Positions 31,410 through 40,320 are shown, counted from the first letter of the stretch. The stretch: DNA of 64,000 nt from Pseudomonadales bacterium (GCA_012103505.1 WLWP01000001.1:434001-498000); one strand, 5' to 3'. The notes: generated from the sequence alone by a model not told the origin. Translations and numbers: made by a program.

Positions 31410-31802
31410 GTGTTCGGACAACTCAACCGATTCTTACAAGTTGGCGCTGTCGGTTTTGCCATAGACGCGGGACTGCTGTGGCTGACAGTTTACATACTCA
31501 ACGTGCCACCCATTATGGGCCGCGCGATTTCCTTTGTTGTAACAATCGCCGTAACGTTTGTACTAAACGCGCGATATACCTTTAACGTCGCCCCAAAAAA
31601 ATCGCGTATGCCTAGGTATGGCATCATCCAAAGTCTCGGAGCGTTGTTCAATTTCGGATCCTATAGCTTGCTCGTCGCCTATTGGCAGGTAGAACCCCTG
31701 TTAGCCTTGATGGTCGGCTCAGCAGTTGGCTCAACACACAATTTTTTGATGATGCGGAAATTTGTTTTTAACAAGCCTCTCTCGGAGGGCCACGACGCTT
31801 AA
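31410..31802 (+). CDS. GtrA family membrane protein
   Basis: A 130-residue, four-helix protein. 'RFLQVGAVGFAIDAGLLWLTVY', 'ISFVVTIAVTFVLNARYTF' and 'VGSAVGSTHNFLMMRKFVF' are the standard GtrA-like signatures. Such proteins are thought to flip polyprenyl-phosphate-linked sugars for surface glycan modification. No glycosyltransferase neighbour is present. GTG start; the gene is convergent with the diheme cytochrome gene. Confidence 0.9.
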   Translation: MFGQLNRFLQVGAVGFAIDAGLLWLTVYILNVPPIMGRAISFVVTIAVTFVLNARYTFNVAPKKSRMPRYGIIQSLGALFNFGSYSLLVAYWQVEPLLALMVGSAVGSTHNFLMMRKFVFNKPLSEGHDA

Positions 31803-31823
31803 GCTTCCCTAAGCGATTCGCTG

Positions 31824-32234
31824 TTAGCGACACTCCCCGTTCAGAGAAGCTACCCACGCGCGAACCAACTCGACACCCTCGTGGTGCACAAGGGCGCGAC
31901 CGATTTCTGGCATCATGGCGCCCGGGTCAGTCGTCTCCATACGAAAGGTTAATATCGACTCATCGGGCTCGCCGGGGACGATGCTGTAAAGCAAGCCCCC
32001 CGAACCTCTTCCTGCTGCAATGGGTGGTTTACAGACTCCCATCGCTCTCGGGTCTTCGGTGAGATAGTCGAGAAGCAAACCGGAAGTATCTGCCGCACCC
32101 TGAGGGTTGTGACAGTGTCCGCAATTGATGTCTAAGTAAGATCGTGCAATCTGCGTGAGTTTATTTGGTTCTTTATGGAACGATGGTGACCAGCTTGCCG
32201 CTTTGGCTACATTGGAAGTAGGGAGACCTGTCAA
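31824..32234 (-). CDS. Diheme cytochrome-like protein, 3' portion (frameshifted)
   Basis: C-terminal part (track 136 residues from TTG) of the TIGR03806/SO2930-type protein whose 5' part is the overlapping upstream ORF. It contains the second haem motif 'INCGHCHNPQG' and the usual closing 'MMPEIGRALVHHEGVELVRAW'. The frame extends upstream of the TTG as 'DEKKGRLTGLPTSN', continuing the homology across the junction, so this is not an independent gene. Joining needs a -1 shift (or one extra A) in the A8 run at 32241-32248. Confidence 0.8.
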   Translation of the reverse strand: MTGLPTSNVAKAASWSPSFHKEPNKLTQIARSYLDINCGHCHNPQGAADTSGLLLDYLTEDPRAMGVCKPPIAAGRGSGGLLYSIVPGEPDESILTFRMETTDPGAMMPEIGRALVHHEGVELVRAWVASLNGECR

Positions 32235-32977
32235 ACGACCTTTTTTTTCATCGAGACAAGTTGATTTTCATTGTTGCTAGGTCCCGCTCTGTTTAGATAT
32301 CGTGCCTTCAGACCGATGGGCTGATTGAGCCCTGTCGAGTGATTGGTCGCGTGGCAGCTCGCGCACTGATTCTTGCTTGGGATTAAGTAGTGGAGCTCCT
32401 CCGTCCCTGACTCTTTGCCTCTGTTGCTGCTGTCTGCGATCTTCGCCGTGACTTCAGTTGCATTGTTTGTTTTAAGAGCGAGGAGGTCGCCACTAATAGT
32501 GAGCGAGGCATCGTCTCCCCGCCATATGTAAGGGAGCGTATCCCAGCCATGTTCTTGACGAACTAGGAGGCGGGTTTCAATTAGCCGTATGTCGTTTGCA
32601 GCTAAGTTTAGTGGGTTGCCGTCCCACTCGGCATCCAACAAAACGAGATCCTTGTCAGTGAAGTAGAAGAACGTTTTACTAACAATGGTACCAACGGGAA
32701 ACTCGAAGGGACCCTCGGCATCAAACTTCGCCGATTGCCCAGGTGGTATGTAGATAGTCCTGAGTTTTTGGGCATAGTCTGAGAACAGTGGCATATTCAA
32801 GTCATAAGGGACCACACCCGTAGCGAAATCAAGCCGGTCCTTGAACGAGAATAGATTCCATTCTGATAGTTTGGCCGGATAGGGTTCGCTGTGGAAGCGA
32901 ACGTTGCCTAACTTGTCTTCTACCGCACATGTGCACAGTAAGACTGTGCACAAGGCAAGGCTAAGCCTATTCAGCAC
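32231..32977 (-). CDS. Diheme cytochrome-like lipoprotein, 5' portion (TIGR03806/SO2930 type, frameshifted)
   Basis: Residues 1-248 before the break. The lipoprotein-like signal ('LCTVLLCTCAVED') would place it in the periplasm. 'LFSDYAQKLRTIYIPPGQSAKFD' and 'FPVGTIVSKTFFYF' are family hallmarks, and 'NQCASCHATNHST' is the first CXXCH haem site. In zero frame it ends 'VSMKKKVV' right after ATG AAA AAA AAG. A AAA AAG is the classical -1 slippery heptamer, and a -1 shift there enters the downstream ORF exactly. It overlaps the upstream beta-helix gene by 11 bases, which is the known partner gene of this family. Confidence 0.85.
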   Translation of the reverse strand: MLNRLSLALCTVLLCTCAVEDKLGNVRFHSEPYPAKLSEWNLFSFKDRLDFATGVVPYDLNMPLFSDYAQKLRTIYIPPGQSAKFDAEGPFEFPVGTIVSKTFFYFTDKDLVLLDAEWDGNPLNLAANDIRLIETRLLVRQEHGWDTLPYIWRGDDASLTISGDLLALKTNNATEVTAKIADSSNRGKESGTEELHYLIPSKNQCASCHATNHSTGLNQPIGLKARYLNRAGPSNNENQLVSMKKKVV

Positions 32978-34199
32978 CGAGAATGACGGGGACTAGCTTC
33001 TCAACTTGGCATGCGTGGCGGGCCATATCAACGGAGGGGTTCGCAAATTCGTTAGCCGCATCAATGCTCAACAATTGCGCGCTGGCTTCTTCGACACAGA
33101 TAATTGAGGCGTTGGCATCGTTGTCGGGATTAACCACACCATCCCAAATGATGTCAGGTAGGGCACCATCCGAGCCATACACTGCGTCTCGAACCGCAAC
33201 GAGATAGTCACGGCCGGGCGCCGTACCGCTGCCAGACATCTCATTGTTGTAGATATAGATGTCTTCAGGGTAGGGGTCGAATTCTTCTGCAAGTTCACGT
33301 TGGCCAGCGTAATTTGCGCTGAAGTAGCTAGAAATTAGAATGTTGGCCGTTTCGTTATCGCGGATGCGATTCTCGAAAATCTCGACCTTGTCGTTTGAGT
33401 TAATAATGACGCCTGACCCTTTAGGCACACCCGAAACCGCCGTCCCAGGTGCTGCGAAATTCTCGGTATTGTTTTCGTACACATCGTTGTCATATACGCG
33501 AGTGCTGTGACCTCTCTGTGGAATTTGCGGCATGTTAAAAACCAATATGCCACCTGTATTACGAGTCGCGACATTGTTGTAAACGTCTGCGTTGATCGTG
33601 TTCTCTATCTCGATCCCCGCGACATTAAATTCTGCGCGGCTATCACGGACAATGACTTCTTGAGATTGTCCAACGTAGATACCTGCATCCGAAGCGCCGA
33701 TGGCCACAACCGCGTCTACGAGCACGTTTGTTGTTTGCACGGGATAGATACCATATGCGCCGTTGCTGACGTCTGGGCCGTTGGTCCATTCAGTACGCAC
33801 GCGGCGAATAGTGATGTTGTTGCCTTCATTGACCTTCAACGCGTCGCCGATAGTGTCTTCGATAGCCATATCCTCGATGACGAAGTCGCTAGCGTTGACA
33901 CTCAGCCCTTCCGCACCTGCGATCTGACCCTTGAAGCTTAGAATGGACTTATCCATACCCGCTCCGCGGATGGTTACCCCGTCTGAATTCAAGACCAGGC
34001 TTCGCTTAAAATCGAATTTTCCTTCCGGGATCTCGATGACTGTGCCCGGTGTTGCGGTCTCTAGTGCCAAACGAAATTCGGCTGAGAAATCTTGGACGGG
34101 CTCGTCGACCGGTTGAGATACGACAGTGTCGTTGCCACAACTGCTGACAAGCAGCAACATTATTGCGATGAAGCTAGAGGCAGTGACTATGTTTTGCAT
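32967..34199 (-). CDS. Parallel beta-helix repeat lipoprotein (TIGR03805 type)
   Basis: A 410-residue exported lipoprotein (lipobox 'LLLVSSC', Cys about 21). It is a right-handed beta-helix: 'GTVIEIPEGKFDFKRSLVLNSDGVTIRGAG', then repeats such as 'ITIRRVRTEWTNGPDVSNGAYG', 'IYVGQSQEVIVRDSRAEFNVAG' and 'NNVATRNTGGILVFNMPQ'. This family is known to occur as a pair with the diheme-type family encoded next; the function of the pair is undescribed as far as I know. It lies 45 bases after the HupE-like gene, in one apparent operon. Confidence 0.9.
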   Translation of the reverse strand: MQNIVTASSFIAIMLLLVSSCGNDTVVSQPVDEPVQDFSAEFRLALETATPGTVIEIPEGKFDFKRSLVLNSDGVTIRGAGMDKSILSFKGQIAGAEGLSVNASDFVIEDMAIEDTIGDALKVNEGNNITIRRVRTEWTNGPDVSNGAYGIYPVQTTNVLVDAVVAIGASDAGIYVGQSQEVIVRDSRAEFNVAGIEIENTINADVYNNVATRNTGGILVFNMPQIPQRGHSTRVYDNDVYENNTENFAAPGTAVSGVPKGSGVIINSNDKVEIFENRIRDNETANILISSYFSANYAGQRELAEEFDPYPEDIYIYNNEMSGSGTAPGRDYLVAVRDAVYGSDGALPDIIWDGVVNPDNDANASIICVEEASAQLLSIDAANEFANPSVDMARHACQVEKLVPVILGAE

Positions 34200-34244
34200 G
34201 TTGCGCTCGATGGTGCGTTGGGAGTTAGAGGATATTAACAGAAC

Positions 34245-35267
34245 TCAAATCAACAAGAGGGTTCGATCAATCGTCCAGTAGGCAGCAACACAACCCATAC
34301 CCCAGGCTGCGGCGTAGCTGAATTGACGATCGAATTTAATCTGGCGAAGTAACCACACAGCGATGGCAAGTATAGCGATGACCATTAGCTGGCCGACCTC
34401 AATGCCAACGTTGAATAAAAGGAGCGATAGCCACAGGTCATCCTCTGGTAAGCCGATATCTGCTAAAGCACCAGCGAAGCCAAGACCGTGGAGTAGACCA
34501 AAAATGAACGCCATCACCCATGGTCGACCCAAGGTCAGAGCTGACCGTTGGTCCCTACCTTGGACGAGCTCGCGTGCCAAAAACAGGATCGACAGCGCGA
34601 TGATCGCCTCCACCGGCCCTTGCTCCAACCGGACAAGCTCCAAGACAGATAGCGCGAGGGTAATACTGTGTGCAACGGTAAACGCTGTAATGGTTTTGAG
34701 CAGTGGTATAGGCGCGCGAATAAAGAGGAACAAGCCGATCACGAAGAGTACGTGGTCAATGCCGAAAACAAGATGCTCGACACCGATAGTGAGATAGCTC
34801 AGTGCTGGTGCTTCAGCTTCGGCGAGGTTTAATGTCGGGCTCTCGGGTCGCAAGATGTAGTTTGCGGACTCGCCATTGAGCCTGTCGAGACGGACTAAGA
34901 CATCAGTTAGCGTGACGGTAAGTCCGTTGATGTGAATCGACGCTTGACTCAAATCGCAAGCGGTTTGCCAGTGGTACAGCAGGGCGGCCGCGGCAACCTC
35001 TGGTGGTGCTAGATCGGTGACCTCACAATTTTCGGGAAATACAGGATCGATCGGTAGACGCCGGTCTTGGACAATTGGCTGTTTCCAAAGGATGTGATAA
35101 CCCGTCGTATCTTGGGCAAGCTCGACTTCAGTGAGCTGTAGATATGCAGGGCGAACCTCGTGAGCGTAGACAGAAGGTGCCAAAGCACTGGCGCCCAAAC
35201 CGACGATGAGTATCCAAACGACGAATAATGAGTTTGATCTAGACATCCGTTTATTCGTTGAGATCAT
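34245..35267 (-). CDS. HupE/UreJ family membrane protein
   Basis: A 340-residue protein with signal peptide ending 'SVYAHEVRPAYL', a periplasmic N-terminal domain of about 130 residues, then six or more helices. The HupE/UreJ_2 signatures are present: 'GVEHLVFGIDHVLFVIGLFLF', 'TAFTVAHSITLALSVL', 'FIFGLLHGLGFAGALADIGLP' and 'LLFNVGIEVGQL'. Conserved His/Asp in the membrane suggest metal (nickel-like) handling, but family members without hydrogenase or urease genes, as here, have no established role. It overlaps the parvulin gene end by 17 bases. Confidence 0.92.
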   Translation of the reverse strand: MISTNKRMSRSNSLFVVWILIVGLGASALAPSVYAHEVRPAYLQLTEVELAQDTTGYHILWKQPIVQDRRLPIDPVFPENCEVTDLAPPEVAAAALLYHWQTACDLSQASIHINGLTVTLTDVLVRLDRLNGESANYILRPESPTLNLAEAEAPALSYLTIGVEHLVFGIDHVLFVIGLFLFIRAPIPLLKTITAFTVAHSITLALSVLELVRLEQGPVEAIIALSILFLARELVQGRDQRSALTLGRPWVMAFIFGLLHGLGFAGALADIGLPEDDLWLSLLLFNVGIEVGQLMVIAILAIAVWLLRQIKFDRQFSYAAAWGMGCVAAYWTIDRTLLLI

Positions 35268-36060
35268 TCGCGCTCGGATAGGAGATCGTATAACGCGACT
35301 TGAGGTCCTCGTAGTAAGCCTCGTTAGCAGCCTGTCTAGCCGCTTGTTGTGCGTCTATTGCAACTCGGTCTGATACTTCTGCAAACGCTGGAATGACGCT
35401 CGCTGTTCTACCGGTAAAATTGATCGTATGCCAACCATAGGCGGATTCTATCGGCCCCTGGGCCTCTTCCTGTGTTGCTAGACTGGTTAAGGCTTCAGCG
35501 AAGGAGCGACCGAACAGATCGCCAATTTCTCGTTCCGATCGGGCGACGTATTCCCTCTGCAGCATAAATGGATCGCCTTTGTCGTCTGTGGCTAATGCGG
35601 CGTTGGCATCTTCCCTCGCGTTTTCGCGCCGGTCAGAAGAAAAGTAGCGATGATGGAAAGAGAAACGTTCTGGTACTCGATAGTCTTCTTGGTTTTCTGC
35701 GTAGAAGGCTTGCAACGCTGCTTTATCGAAAGGTGTTGCTGTAGCAATGTCCTCGGTCAAAAAGGTCAGTTTTTGTACCATACGTCGACGCACGATCGTA
35801 TCGTTGGCATCTAGTCCCATGCGCTGTGCTTCGCGGTAGTAGATTTCCTCTTTCACAAACTGTTCAACCAAACCGGCGAGCTCGCGTTCCGTAGGTGGCC
35901 GGCGCATTTGCATGCTCCACTGGTCGTTCATACGACTTATGTCAGCATCTCGAACCTGAACCTGATAAGGAATTTCATCCTCAGAAAAGTAGCCAGCTAG
36001 GACAAAAATACCGATACCGGCAATCAGGAACGCAACTAAGGGGTCTTTAAAGTATTTCAT
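35251..36060 (-). CDS. Membrane-anchored parvulin-type peptidyl-prolyl isomerase
   Basis: A 269-residue protein with one N-terminal helix ('PLVAFLIAGIGIFVLAGYF', about 7-25) and a periplasmic SurA/PpiD-like body: a helical chaperone part ('ERELAGLVEQFVKEEIYYREAQRMGLD'), then a PpiC domain with 'ERFSFHHRYFSS' and 'GPIESAYGWHTINFTGR'. The isomerase core looks shortened, so chaperone function may dominate. Sits between SDR (8-base gap) and HupE (17-base overlap); it probably assists folding of exported proteins from the same operon. Confidence 0.85.
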   Translation of the reverse strand: MKYFKDPLVAFLIAGIGIFVLAGYFSEDEIPYQVQVRDADISRMNDQWSMQMRRPPTERELAGLVEQFVKEEIYYREAQRMGLDANDTIVRRRMVQKLTFLTEDIATATPFDKAALQAFYAENQEDYRVPERFSFHHRYFSSDRRENAREDANAALATDDKGDPFMLQREYVARSEREIGDLFGRSFAEALTSLATQEEAQGPIESAYGWHTINFTGRTASVIPAFAEVSDRVAIDAQQAARQAANEAYYEDLKSRYTISYPSANDLNE

Positions 36061-36068
36061 CGTGGTCG

Positions 36069-36899
36069 TTAATTCATTTCGAAGCCGCCCGCAACGGCGA
36101 GGGATACGCCGCTAACGTTCGGGGCGGTGACTAAGTAGAGGACTGCTTCGCCCATATCTTGGGTGCTTTGCGGCCGCCCGAGAGGAATGGTGCTGGCCAT
36201 TGCGGATTCGAATTCGTCATTTTTTTGCCCCACACTCGTCGCGTTTGTCGGCAACAAGTGGTCTAGCCACATTGCTGTGCCGACCATGCCAGGACAGATA
36301 GCATTGACTCGAATGTTGTCTGGTGCCAGCTCTGCGGATAAAGATTGAGTGATCCCGATGGCAGCAAATTTGGATCCACAGTAGGCAGACATATTTGGGT
36401 AGCCTTTCTTACCTGCGATGGACGCCGTGTTGACCACAGCACCTTGACCGCTGGACTTGAGATGAGGCAGAGCAGCCTTGGTCATCAAGAAGATGCCTTT
36501 GGTGTTTACCGCGAAGATACGATCCCAAGAAGCTTCTTCGAATTGTTCGATCGCGCCGCTATCCACGATGCCCGCGTTATTGATGAGGATGTCCAGTTGA
36601 CCAAACCTGGCAACGGTAGCCGCGACAGCCGCCTCGCAACTCGTGGCGTCGGTGACATCCACATGTGTTGCTGTGATCTCCCCAGGCAGGTCAAGCGTCT
36701 GTCGTAGTTCGTCATCTGATGCGAGGCTATAACGCCAGTCTGTCTCTGTCGCATCTGGTGTCGCCTCTGGTGCTGAAACGCCGATATCAGCGACCATCAC
36801 CCTGGCGCCTGCTCCAGCTAGCGTGGCAACGATACCCGCGCCGATTCCTCTCGCTCCGCCAGTGACGAGAGCAACTTTGTCCGTGATCGATAGTCCCAT
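36069..36899 (-). CDS. Short-chain dehydrogenase/reductase (SDR)
   Basis: A 276-residue classical SDR. Cofactor motif 'VTGGARGIGAGI' (about residue 13-24), 'NNAGIVDSGAIE', catalytic Ser in 'NTASIAGKKG' and the YxxxK pair in 'SAYCGSKFAAIG'. The Asp in 'VMVADIG' favours NAD(H). An insertion around residues 45-70 ('DATETDWRYSLASDDELRQ') is longer than usual. Substrate unknown. ATG start with a strong AGGAGG 8 bases upstream; probably the first gene of the operon running to the diheme protein. Confidence 0.92.
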   Translation of the reverse strand: MGLSITDKVALVTGGARGIGAGIVATLAGAGARVMVADIGVSAPEATPDATETDWRYSLASDDELRQTLDLPGEITATHVDVTDATSCEAAVAATVARFGQLDILINNAGIVDSGAIEQFEEASWDRIFAVNTKGIFLMTKAALPHLKSSGQGAVVNTASIAGKKGYPNMSAYCGSKFAAIGITQSLSAELAPDNIRVNAICPGMVGTAMWLDHLLPTNATSVGQKNDEFESAMASTIPLGRPQSTQDMGEAVLYLVTAPNVSGVSLAVAGGFEMN

Positions 36900-37012
36900 A
36901 CCTGGTCCCTCCTGTGCGACGGCGGAGCTTACTGGTTTCAGCTAGTGAAGTTAAGAGATAGCATAGCGACTACTTTTCTTGGCTTTTATTTGGTTTTTTT
37001 GGGAGAGATCTT

Positions 37013-37576
37013 TTGACTTTTGAAACGATGACCTATGAGGTGCGAGGTAACGTTGGGCTCGTTACGTTCAATCGACCGGACGCGGCAAATGCGATGTCAC
37101 CGCTATGCGCCGCTGAATTCAACACGCTGTCCAGAGAAATTGAAGCCGACCGCAATGTGCGGGCGGTTGTCATTACAGGTGCTGGCAAGATGTTTTGCGC
37201 TGGTGGTGACCTAGGGGCCTTCGCACAAGCTGGTGATAAAGCTCGTTCGTTGCTACTGGAGATGACGGGTGACCTTCACTTAGCATTGTCACGTTTGGCA
37301 AGAATGGCAGCGCCTGTGATTGCAGCGGTTAATGGCACCGCGGCGGGAGCTGGCTTCTCCCTAGTTATGTCTTGTGATCTTGCGGTATCGGCAGAGAGCG
37401 CGGTCTACACCATGGCGTATACGAAAGCCGGTTTGTCTCCGGACGGTAGCTCGACCTACTACATGCCGAGAAAAATAGGCGACAGGAAGACTCGTGAATT
37501 GATGTTGACCAACAGAGTGCTGTCCTCCGCCGAAGCACTTGAGTGGGGGGGTGGTCAATCAGGTGGTGGCAGATGA
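37013..37576 (+). CDS. Enoyl-CoA hydratase/isomerase, 5' portion (frameshifted)
   Basis: Crotonase-fold protein, first 187 residues of the track ORF. 'GLVTFNRPDAANAMSP', oxyanion-hole 'FCAGGDLGAFA' and 'VNGTAAGAGFSLVMSCDLAV' are intact. The reading continues correctly to 'SAEALEWG' and then derails into 'GQSGGGR'. The family continuation ('WGVVNQVV') is in the other frame and needs six rather than seven G at 37545-37551. TTG start with GGGAGAG upstream. Divergent from the SDR gene; the haloalkane dehalogenase follows. Confidence 0.85.
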   Translation: MTFETMTYEVRGNVGLVTFNRPDAANAMSPLCAAEFNTLSREIEADRNVRAVVITGAGKMFCAGGDLGAFAQAGDKARSLLLEMTGDLHLALSRLARMAAPVIAAVNGTAAGAGFSLVMSCDLAVSAESAVYTMAYTKAGLSPDGSSTYYMPRKIGDRKTRELMLTNRVLSSAEALEWGGGQSGGGR

Positions 37577-37799
37577 AGAAGTGCTCGATACAGCGATGCA
37601 GCTGGCTGACAAATTGGCAGCAGGTCCAACTCACGCTTTTGGCCGTGTTAAAGAATTGCTAAATTCTAGCTTCGACAATGGTCTAGAAACACAAATGGAA
37701 CTGGAAGCACGCGCGATTGCGGGTCTGATTGAGACCAACGATGGGCAGGAAGGCATCCATGCTTTCATAGATAAGCGCAAACCGGATTTTCAGGGCTAA
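37539..37799 (+). CDS. Enoyl-CoA hydratase/isomerase, 3' portion (frameshifted)
   Basis: Last 86 residues of the same crotonase, read in the +1 frame after the G7 run: '[29 protein letters not shown]' and '[24 protein letters not shown]', the normal C-terminal trimerisation region. The TTG start given by the track is internal and probably not used on its own. With one G removed from the run the two pieces form a single protein of about 261 residues, the usual family length. Confidence 0.8.
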   Translation: MSGGVVNQVVADEEVLDTAMQLADKLAAGPTHAFGRVKELLNSSFDNGLETQMELEARAIAGLIETNDGQEGIHAFIDKRKPDFQG

Positions 37800-37843
37800 A
37801 CACCCTCAGAAGTACTGACCTATTGAATAACAACAGAGAACAA

Positions 37844-38704
37844 ATGATGGAAAAGGAAACGATCCAAGTGCTCGGTAAAACAATGAGCTACGTTGAGCAA
37901 GGCGAGGGTGATCCGATCGTCTTCCAACATGGAAATCCAACGTCTTCCTACCTCTGGCGCAATATTTTGCCCAAGGCCGCGCATTTGGGTCGATGTATTG
38001 CGATTGACCTCATCGGCATGGGCGACTCAGAGAAGTTGGCGGACACTGACGCGACGAGCTACACCTTTGCCGAGCATTACGAGTACTTCTCTGCGGCCTT
38101 GGCCGCGCTTGGTGTGGATCGGAATGTGACTTTAGTGATCCATGATTGGGGTTCTGCGCTAGGGTTTCATTGGGCGAATCAAAACCGCAATGCTGTACGG
38201 GGTATCTGCTACATGGAAGCGATAGTTGCACCCATACCGACATGGGATGATTTTGCCGAGTCGGCGAGAGGCGTGTTTCAGGGCTTTCGCTCACCCGCCG
38301 GTGAGGACATGGTTCTAGAGAAGAACATCTTTGTTGAACGGGTTTTACCCGGATCTATTTTGCGTACATTGTCTGATGAAGAAATGAGCGAGTATCGACG
38401 ACCATTCACGAATGCGGGTGAAGACCGTCGGCCCACTCTAACCTGGCCACGCCAAATACCTATCGCCGGAGAGCCTGCCGATGTCACGGCGATCGCGGCT
38501 GAGTACTCAGAATGGTTAGCACAGTCGGATGTGAAAAAGCTGTTCATCAATGCAGAGCCTGGTGCAATTCTCACCGGCAAAATGCGCGATATTTGTCGGA
38601 CCTGGCCCAATCAAATAGAAGTGACAGTAGCGGGTAGTCACTTCATTCAAGAAGACAGTCCCGACGAAATCGCAGACGCGCTTGTCAACTGGATGTCTGG
38701 CTAG
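37844..38704 (+). CDS. Haloalkane dehalogenase (LinB/DhaA-like, HLD-II)
   Basis: An alpha/beta hydrolase of 286 residues that hydrolyses carbon-halogen bonds to alcohol plus halide. Every functional residue can be placed: halide-stabilising Asn in '[14 protein letters not shown]' (about 31), nucleophile Asp and halide-binding Trp in '[11 protein letters not shown]' (101-102), catalytic acid Glu in 'CYMEAIVAP' (125) and His in '[13 protein letters not shown]' (266). From memory the sequence is strikingly close to LinB. I chose ATG 37844 (AGAGAA just upstream) over the track's TTG 37823; ATG 37847 is also possible. It follows the crotonase gene by 44 bases and converges with the DMT gene, overlapping by 20 bases. 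Confidence 0.94.
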   Translation: MMEKETIQVLGKTMSYVEQGEGDPIVFQHGNPTSSYLWRNILPKAAHLGRCIAIDLIGMGDSEKLADTDATSYTFAEHYEYFSAALAALGVDRNVTLVIHDWGSALGFHWANQNRNAVRGICYMEAIVAPIPTWDDFAESARGVFQGFRSPAGEDMVLEKNIFVERVLPGSILRTLSDEEMSEYRRPFTNAGEDRRPTLTWPRQIPIAGEPADVTAIAAEYSEWLAQSDVKKLFINAEPGAILTGKMRDICRTWPNQIEVTVAGSHFIQEDSPDEIADALVNWMSG

Positions 38705-39599
38705 TTTCTCGCTGATTGAGCCAAAGCCCTGCAAGGATGATGGAGACCCCTGCTAGCGCGCCGAGCCCGATTGGTTCTTCGAGCACTAGGTAAATTAGCC
38801 CAAGGGACACTACGGGTGATAAGAAAATTAGCTGGCTTATACGGCCAACGTTTTGTGCCAGTCGCAGTGCTCGCTGCCAAGCGAGAAATGTAATGCCCAT
38901 CTCGAGCAGACCCACCCAGGCCCCATAAAATAAGGTTTGGGTCGTTAGCGGTGGGAATTCATCTGTCGTGAGCAGGATGAAACCAAGCATGGGTAGCGCG
39001 ATAGTAAAACTCCAGAACATGACCGGGATTGGCTCACTGCTGCACTTGGTGTTGAGAATCCAGTAGAGCGCCCAGATTAGTGTGCTTGCCATCGCGAGGG
39101 AGACTCCGAGCCAGTTGAGGCCGTGCTCCGTTGTGTTTGTCTCAACCGTGAGGAGCACGACTACACCGATGTAGCTGATGGTGATCGCGAGGAGATTCCT
39201 GTTGGAGAGGGATTGTTTCAGCAAGGGGACGGCTAGGAACGCTAGCGTGATCGCCCAGGTGTAGTTCAGTGGCTGGGCGATGTAGGCAGGCAGACGATCG
39301 TATGCGCTGAATAAAACTATGTAGTAGGCGCATGGATTGAGTAAGCCAAGACCTATAATTCGAAGGATTTCGTCGCGCTTGACGAAGTACTGACCAGTGA
39401 CGAGCACAGCAACCAGAAAAAGTATCCAACTTATAGCTGTGCCCAAGAACAATAGTTGTTGTACGGACAGCACATCCAGACCGAGCTTGAAACCGGTAGC
39501 GACGGTAGACCATAACAAGACAGCGACCAGCCCGAAGTGAATCGCGTTTCCTTCTTTTTTCGCGGTCGAGATAGAGGGGTTCGGGTTAGCGTCTCTCAA
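38685..39599 (-). CDS. EamA/DMT-family transporter
   Basis: A 304-residue, 10-helix drug/metabolite-type transporter built of two EamA repeats ('[16 protein letters not shown]' in the first, '[16 protein letters not shown]' in the second) and ending '[16 protein letters not shown]'. Substrate unknown. TTG start with no clear ribosome binding site, so the true start may differ. Its 3' end overlaps that of the convergent haloalkane dehalogenase gene. Confidence 0.87.
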   Translation of the reverse strand: MRDANPNPSISTAKKEGNAIHFGLVAVLLWSTVATGFKLGLDVLSVQQLLFLGTAISWILFLVAVLVTGQYFVKRDEILRIIGLGLLNPCAYYIVLFSAYDRLPAYIAQPLNYTWAITLAFLAVPLLKQSLSNRNLLAITISYIGVVVLLTVETNTTEHGLNWLGVSLAMASTLIWALYWILNTKCSSEPIPVMFWSFTIALPMLGFILLTTDEFPPLTTQTLFYGAWVGLLEMGITFLAWQRALRLAQNVGRISQLIFLSPVVSLGLIYLVLEEPIGLGALAGVSIILAGLWLNQRETSQTSS

Positions 39600-39624
39600 G
39601 TTGGCACAAGATTAAGTAGCTTCC

Positions 39625-40317
39625 ATGGATCGACTATACCGTCTACCCTGGGGCGATATGCAATGTAATGAAGATCTCAAAAAAACCATTGGTCAAAATC
39701 TTATGGACTTTGATCACCATGCTGATACCAATCCGGAACATCGAAGAGCCGCTGTTGCAATTACCGTGACCGACGTCGGTCCTGGTACTAATTTACCTGG
39801 CATTGAGGATTCGACAGGTTGGTCTGATAGGGCTGCGCTTATGCTCACCCGACGTTCAGCAAAACTACGCAACCACCCTGGACAATGGGCGTTTCCAGGC
39901 GGGCGCGTGGATCCTGGCGAGACGTTAATAGAAGCTGCACTCCGCGAACTGAGTGAGGAAGTGCACGTACACGTTGGCGAAGAACAGGTACTCGGAATTC
40001 TGGACGACTTTATTACTCGATCCGGCTTCGCTATGACACCCGTTGTCGTTTGGGGTGGCCCAGATTTACAAGCGCGGCCGAATCCTGGGGAAGTTGAGAG
40101 TATTCACCGGATACCCATAGAAGAGTTTTTTCGTGATGATGCACCGTTACTAGATGAGGCGGAAACGAGTGAACATCCGATTTTGCGCATGCCAGTTGGT
40201 GATGATTACATCGCCGCACCAACGGCGGCATTGATCTATCAGTTCCGCGAAGTCGCCATTGCCGGTAGGGCGACGCGTGTAGCGCACTATGAACAACCCG
40301 AATTTGCCTGGAAATAA
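39625..40317 (+). CDS. Nudix hydrolase, CoA pyrophosphatase-like (NudL type)
   Basis: A 230-residue Nudix protein. 'LMLTRRSAKLRNHPGQWAFPGGRVD' is the NudL/coenzyme A diphosphatase UPF0035 pattern, followed by the Nudix box 'GRVDPGETLIEAALRELSEEVHV', in which the usual Gly after EE is Val. It probably hydrolyses CoA or acyl-CoA species to 3',5'-ADP and phosphopantetheine. An internal ATG at 39658 is an alternative start. A hairpin directly follows the stop. Confidence 0.88.
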   Translation: MDRLYRLPWGDMQCNEDLKKTIGQNLMDFDHHADTNPEHRRAAVAITVTDVGPGTNLPGIEDSTGWSDRAALMLTRRSAKLRNHPGQWAFPGGRVDPGETLIEAALRELSEEVHVHVGEEQVLGILDDFITRSGFAMTPVVVWGGPDLQARPNPGEVESIHRIPIEEFFRDDAPLLDEAETSEHPILRMPVGDDYIAAPTAALIYQFREVAIAGRATRVAHYEQPEFAWK

Positions 40318-40320
40318 TTA

